6,676 nucleotides of DNA. Origin: Streptosporangiaceae bacterium (GTDB lineage Bacteria; Actinomycetota; Actinomycetes; Streptosporangiales; Streptosporangiaceae). Below, piece by piece: positions 6,407-6,676 of the stretch (position 1 is its first letter; every line of letters starts with the position of its first letter). Under the pieces are notes generated by a model. That model searched no databases and had not been told where the DNA came from. It saw nothing but the letters and a program-made list of their open reading frames with translations. The position numbers were made by a program, and so were the translations under genes. The stretch covers positions 1 through 6,676 of the forward strand of contig JASHXW010000521.1 in the NCBI GenBank assembly GCA_030043395.1, given 5' to 3'.

Positions 6407-6676
6407 GTGACACTGCGGAGGTTCGCGTACGGCTCCTGCGCACTGACCGTGCTCGCGTTCGCCGCGCTCATGTGGACCGCGCCCGCGGGCCTGGCGGCCC
6501 CCGGGCAGACGGGCGTGAACTGGTGGACGTACCTGAACAACTCCTCGCGCAGTGGCTACGACGGAGCGGAGACGGCGATCACGCCCGCGACGGCGTCGCA
6601 GCTACGCGAGATCTGGCATGTCCACTCAACTGGCGCCGTCTCCGCGGAGCCGATCGAGTTCGACGGCACCGTTTAC
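6407..6676 (+). CDS. Secreted PQQ-like beta-propeller repeat protein, 3' end missing
   Basis: The reading frame is open from GTG 6407 to the window end (90 codons). It begins with a Sec-type signal peptide: a charged n-region with R4-R5, a hydrophobic core at about residues 12-24, and A-P-A-G-L-A-A with probable cleavage near residue 30 or 31. The mature part starts with W39-W40 and NNSSRSGYDGAE (44-55), then AITPATASQLREIW (57-70) and ends in FDGTVY (85-90). That order, an aromatic start, R-x-G-Y, a T-x-x-x-L-x-x-x-W strand and D-G-x-V-Y, is the first blade of quinoprotein or PQQ-like propellers. GGGGG at 6394-6398 serves as a possible ribosome-binding site, 8 bases before the start. A nearby ATG at 6402 is followed by a stop after one codon and is rejected. 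Whether it binds PQQ or is only a propeller scaffold cannot be judged from this fragment. Confidence 0.78.
   Translation, partial: MTLRRFAYGSCALTVLAFAALMWTAPAGLAAPGQTGVNWWTYLNNSSRSGYDGAETAITPATASQLREIWHVHSTGAVSAEPIEFDGTVY

Noticed and set aside
6407..6442. Lipoprotein or Tat signal in the propeller protein
   Set aside because: Cys11 lacks a proper lipobox (Y-G-S-C), and the RRF order does not match the S/T-R-R-x-F-L-K Tat consensus. A Sec signal explains the region better.

Overview
This window is high-GC DNA that uses GTG as well as ATG starts, has few intrinsic U-tract terminators and shows a mix of gene families typical of actinobacteria. The lineage within that phylum cannot be read from the sequence. 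Six protein genes are supported, two of them cut by the window edges, plus one very short leader-peptide gene. No tRNA, rRNA, CRISPR array, transposase or origin was seen.

Left block (1-2274): the 3' part of a glycoside hydrolase family 3 gene (beta-N-acetylhexosaminidase/NagZ type) overlaps by 20 bases a MalK/UgpC/MsiK-type ABC sugar-import ATPase. The two look like the tail of a sugar or amino-sugar uptake operon whose permease and binding-protein genes may lie upstream. The 323-base gap after it is packed with repeats. These are a 21-base tandem duplication at the stop codon, a perfect 17-bp inverted repeat that probably acts as a terminator, and a GC-rich minisatellite of 20-base and 8-base units.

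Middle block (2275-3868): an orphan gene joins an AbiEi-antitoxin-like winged-helix N-terminus to a DUF559/Vsr-like nuclease-fold C-terminus. It converges with a minus-strand nitroreductase-family FMN flavoprotein.

The most informative region is 3994-5265. A putative promoter drives a probably leaderless 12-codon ORF with two adjacent Trp codons. Three mutually exclusive RNA stems follow (protector, antiterminator and an intrinsic terminator with a T-rich tail), and then a tryptophanyl-tRNA synthetase of the auxiliary TrpRS II type. The layout can be read as a complete ribosome-mediated transcription attenuator: Trp starvation, or inhibition of Trp-tRNA charging, would stall the ribosome on the Trp codons and let the synthetase be transcribed. 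The same logic is known for the indolmycin-resistant auxiliary trpRS1 of Streptomyces coelicolor, so this is probably a member of a known class and not a new system. The leaderless arrangement and the stop codon touching the antiterminator arm are specific details worth checking.

Right block (5270-6676): a minus-strand phytanoyl-CoA dioxygenase (PhyH) family Fe(II)/2-oxoglutarate oxygenase ends only 4 bases from the trpS stop. After a relatively AT-rich gap comes the start of a secreted PQQ-like beta-propeller protein, cut by the window end.
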